Source: Parvibaculum sp.
GTDB lineage: Bacteria > Pseudomonadota > Alphaproteobacteria > Parvibaculales > Parvibaculaceae
Direction: 5' to 3'
DNA: 51,810 bases
Assembly: GCA_014359855.1 (NCBI GenBank)
Contig: JACIYQ010000179.1
Location: 1 to 51,810, forward strand
Position numbers and translations under genes: made by a program. Every line of letters begins with the position of its first letter. Positions within the stretch are counted from its first letter, which is position 1. Below the pieces are notes generated by a model. It searched no databases and had not been told where the DNA came from. It saw nothing but the letters and a program-made list of their open reading frames with translations. This document shows positions 49,617 through 51,810 of the stretch, piece after piece.

Positions 49617-50320
49617 TGATCAGGTCGACGAGCTACGGCAGCGCGGTCATCGAATACACTCTTACCCAAAGTCCGCGCTCGTCTCTTTCGATCTCGGTAC
49701 TCCCGGATGGCGCCGTCACCGTCGCGGCTCCAGAAGAGGCGGATCCGGCCGAGATCGACGAGCGCGTTCGACGGCGCGCGCGCTGGATCTTGCGGCAGCA
49801 GAGGCGGTTCGCGGAGTTTCGGCCGAGAACGCCCCCACGGCAGTTCATCGGCGGAGAAACTCATCGCTATCTAGGCCGGCAGTACCGCCTGAAGATCGAT
49901 ACCGCCGAAAAGGATCGGGTTCTGATCCGGTCCGGCCGACTCGTGGTCGAGACGCGGTTTCCGGACGATCGCGACTGGACCCGGGTGCTGGTTCGCCGCT
50001 GGATGCGCCAGCGCGCGCGGAAGGTGCTCAAGGAGCGCTATGACGAAGCGCGCCCCATCATGGCGGCTCTGGGAATCGAACCGCCGCCGTTGATGATCTG
50101 TCCCATGAAGAAGCGTTGGGGCAGCCACACGTCGTCGGGACGGGTCCTGCTGAATGACATGCTGATAGCGGCGCGGCGAGATTGCATCGATTATGTGATC
50201 GTGCATGAGCTCTGCCATGTCGTCGAGCCGAACCACTCACCTCGCTTCTTCCGCCTCCTGAACCGCCACATGCCTGATTGGGAGCGCCGCAAGGAACTCC
50301 TCGAAAAGTCGATGATCTAG
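49616..50320 (+). CDS. YgjP-type metallopeptidase domain protein (M48 / DUF45)
   Basis: A 234-residue protein matching YgjP/DUF45. It has the zinc motif VIVHELCHVVEPNHSPRFF near residues 195-210 (HExxH-type HELCH with the downstream His) and a conserved MKKRWGSHTSSGRVLLN segment before it. Family members are often the last gene of type I restriction operons. The ATG at 49616 overlaps the HsdR stop (TGATG); a GTG at 49613 would add one residue. Its function in the operon is not established. Confidence 0.9.
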   Translation: MIRSTSYGSAVIEYTLTQSPRSSLSISVLPDGAVTVAAPEEADPAEIDERVRRRARWILRQQRRFAEFRPRTPPRQFIGGETHRYLGRQYRLKIDTAEKDRVLIRSGRLVVETRFPDDRDWTRVLVRRWMRQRARKVLKERYDEARPIMAALGIEPPPLMICPMKKRWGSHTSSGRVLLNDMLIAARRDCIDYVIVHELCHVVEPNHSPRFFRLLNRHMPDWERRKELLEKSMI

Positions 50321-50596
50321 AATCCAAAGGAGCCGCGTTGGATGGAGGGTTTTCCCGGCCGCCGAACAGCATTCGAAATTCGAGCTCAGCGCGTCCGAAT
50401 CTTTCGTTTAAGTACAATGCTCTAGAAGCCGTACCAGAACGGCCGCAGTCCAGAGGTCGAGAGAAAGAGGGCGGAGAGAGAACGCTCAAAGCCGAGTGTG
50501 CCGACGTCGCAGTTCAGAGGTTCGCGCCCGAACCGCGCGGTTCCTTGGCGTTTCAGCGCCGCGTCCGCGTGCGGAGAACGTTCGACAGGGTAGAAA

Positions 50597-50686
<90 letters not shown>

Positions 50687-50849
50687 GCAGAGGACGGGCA
50701 GACCGTTGAGGCCGCCCGTGAGGTCGAAACGGCGCGGAATGTAAACGCCACACGGGCCCCGCACAAGACCGGATCGAGGCTTTTGCAGCCCGTAGGTGAA
50801 GGCCGTCCGTCCTGCTAGACTGCATGGCTTCGGGGGAGCGGGAAGGGAC

Positions 50850-51617
50850 ATGAGCGAAGCGGAACGAGAGAGCGGCGAAGGGGGCAAGCGGCCGGCGGCA
50901 CGCGTGGCGGCGGCCTGGGCGGTTCACGCCTTTACGGCATCGGGCGTCGTCACCGCGCTTCTGGCGATCGCGGCGTTGATCGCGGGCGATCTTCGCCTCG
51001 CCCTCTTGTGGCTCGGCGCCGCCCTCATCATCGACGGCTTCGACGGGCCCATGGCCCGCAAGGTCCGGGTAACGGAATACGCGCCGCGCTTCGACGGGGC
51101 GGTGCTCGACCTCGTGATCGACTATCTCACCTATACGGTGATCCCCGCGCTGCTGATCTACCGTTTCGGCATGGTGCCCGACGGCTGGGGCATTCCGGCG
51201 GCGGCCTTCATCATGACGACCTCCCTCTATTGCTTCGGCAACAGGGAGATGAAGACCCACGACAATTATTTTTCAGGCTTTCCGGCGACCTGGAACCTGA
51301 TCGTGCTCTGCTTCTACGTGCTGGGCACGGGCCCCTGGACAAGTCTCGCGGTCATCGCCCTGTTGGGCATCCTGACCTTCGTGCCCTTCAAATATATCCA
51401 CCCCTTCCGGGTGACGGCGTTCAGGCCGCTGACGCTGGCGGTGACGGCGCTCTGGGCCTTCGCGACCTTCTGGCTGGTGCTGCGCAGCGGACCGGGCCTC
51501 CCCCCGGCGGAGGCCTCACCCGCCGCCTGGTGGACCTTTCTGGCGGCATCGCTCTATTTTCTGGCGATCTGCGCCTGGCGCACGCTGAAGGACCGGGAAC
51601 GGCCGGGAAAGCCTTGA
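50850..51617 (+). CDS. pcs: Phosphatidylcholine synthase
   Basis: A 255-residue inner membrane enzyme of the CDP-alcohol phosphatidyltransferase superfamily. It condenses CDP-diacylglycerol and choline to phosphatidylcholine. The active site motif is present as DGFDGPMARK, then FDGAVLDLVIDY, the Asp/Gly-Ala-Arg pattern typical of Pcs. About eight hydrophobic segments follow the expected layout (for example ALLWLGAALIIDGF and LGILTFVPFKYIHP). The ATG at 50850 is chosen because the protein then begins MSEAERESG with an upstream GGGA. It is chromosomal, beyond the tRNA, and typical of rhizobia and relatives. Confidence 0.93.
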   Translation: MSEAERESGEGGKRPAARVAAAWAVHAFTASGVVTALLAIAALIAGDLRLALLWLGAALIIDGFDGPMARKVRVTEYAPRFDGAVLDLVIDYLTYTVIPALLIYRFGMVPDGWGIPAAAFIMTTSLYCFGNREMKTHDNYFSGFPATWNLIVLCFYVLGTGPWTSLAVIALLGILTFVPFKYIHPFRVTAFRPLTLAVTALWAFATFWLVLRSGPGLPPAEASPAAWWTFLAASLYFLAICAWRTLKDRERPGKP

Positions 51618-51636
51618 AATCAGGCCCTTTCGCGGC

Positions 51637-51664
51637 TTGACAGGGCGACCTCCCCCTGTATATT
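51637..51664 (+). promoter_or_regulatory. rplU promoter
   Basis: TTGACA (51637-51642) and TATATT (51659-51664) with a 16 bp spacer form a near-consensus sigma-70-type promoter upstream of rplU. It begins 20 nt after the pcs stop, so rplU has its own promoter. Confidence 0.82.
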
Positions 51665-51676
51665 GCCCGCCAATTC

Positions 51677-51715
51677 GGCCCGTGCCGCTGTCACCGGCGG
51701 CCGCAGGGCCTTTTT
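51677..51715 (+). promoter_or_regulatory. Leader hairpin with T tract before rplU
   Basis: GGCCC (51677-51681) pairs with GGGCC (51706-51710) around an inner CCG/CGG-rich stem, and TTTTT (51711-51715) follows at once. It sits in the rplU leader, where an attenuator or a ribosomal-protein autoregulatory leader RNA is plausible. No direct match to a known L21 leader could be made by eye. Confidence 0.45.
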
Positions 51716-51736
51716 CGTTACATGGTGGTATCAACG

Positions 51737-51810
51737 ATGTTCGCAGTCATCCGGACAGGCGGCAAGCAATACAAAGTCGCGAAAGACGATCTCCTCGAGA
51801 TCGAACGCCT
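51737..51810 (+). CDS. rplU: 50S ribosomal protein L21, 5' part only
   Basis: The first 24 complete codons (MFAVIRTGGKQYKVAKDDLL, then EIER) match the highly conserved start of ribosomal protein L21, which binds 23S rRNA in the large subunit. The ATG at 51737 is the standard start; an in-frame ATG at 51722 would add five residues and is not typical. The window ends inside the gene. Its presence marks ordinary chromosome at the right edge. Confidence 0.95.
   Translation, partial: MFAVIRTGGKQYKVAKDDLLEIER

Overview
The window is high-GC alphaproteobacterial DNA. Its right edge is ordinary chromosome: a tRNA-Ser(CGA) gene, a phosphatidylcholine synthase gene (pcs, typical of rhizobia and relatives) and the start of rplU. 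Most likely a member of Hyphomicrobiales or a near relative; the genus cannot be read from the sequence. Everything left of the tRNA looks acquired.

Region 1 (1-21.3 kb, minus strand) is the late half of a tailed prophage, read here in reverse. In transcription order it has small and large terminase (GpA type), a gpW-like joiner, portal, S49 head protease with a nested scaffold, gpD-like decoration protein, gpE-family capsid, head-tail and tail-completion proteins, tail tube, a tail chaperone made by a -1 frameshift, tape measure, then DUF2460, DUF2163, NlpC/P60 and a large tip protein. A fibre-like protein, a holin-like protein and an M15 endolysin cut by the window edge follow. The head is lambda-like. 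The tail tip follows the order known from gene transfer agents.

Region 2 (21.4-35.4 kb) is the early/middle half: three small plus-strand genes, then a long minus-strand operon with many ATGA or TGATG stop/start overlaps. It encodes a sigma-like factor, a Sak4-like recombination ATPase with a possible ssDNA-binding partner, an HNH nuclease, a Cas4-like nuclease, a RecD-like helicase, a Toprim primase/helicase, a RuvC-like nuclease and a ParB-methyltransferase fusion. The end of the primase gene holds twelve copies of a 9-mer in under 300 bp, a good candidate for the phage replication origin.

Region 3 (35.6-38.5 kb, minus strand) is a three-gene operon of unrecognised proteins: A (415 aa), B (326 aa, Zn-ribbon plus winged helix) and C (237 aa, HTH). 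It lies between the phage and the recombinase and is preceded by a palindrome. No conventional CI/Cro pair or tyrosine integrase is seen. The operon could be an immunity/regulatory region or an undescribed defence module.

Region 4 (38.7-41.1 kb, plus strand) is a tightly coupled cassette: small protein, DUF2924, large serine recombinase, HTH protein. It is probably the integration module.

Region 5 (41.1-50.3 kb, plus strand) is a type I restriction-modification island: a half-size S-like protein, a small GIY-YIG-like protein, HsdM, HsdS, a DUF3800 protein, a small BECR-nuclease-like protein, HsdR and a YgjP-type metallopeptidase. It has a strong sigma-70-type promoter flanked by operator-like repeats. 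The DUF3800/BECR-like pair, coupled to hsdS, is the most interesting accessory content there.
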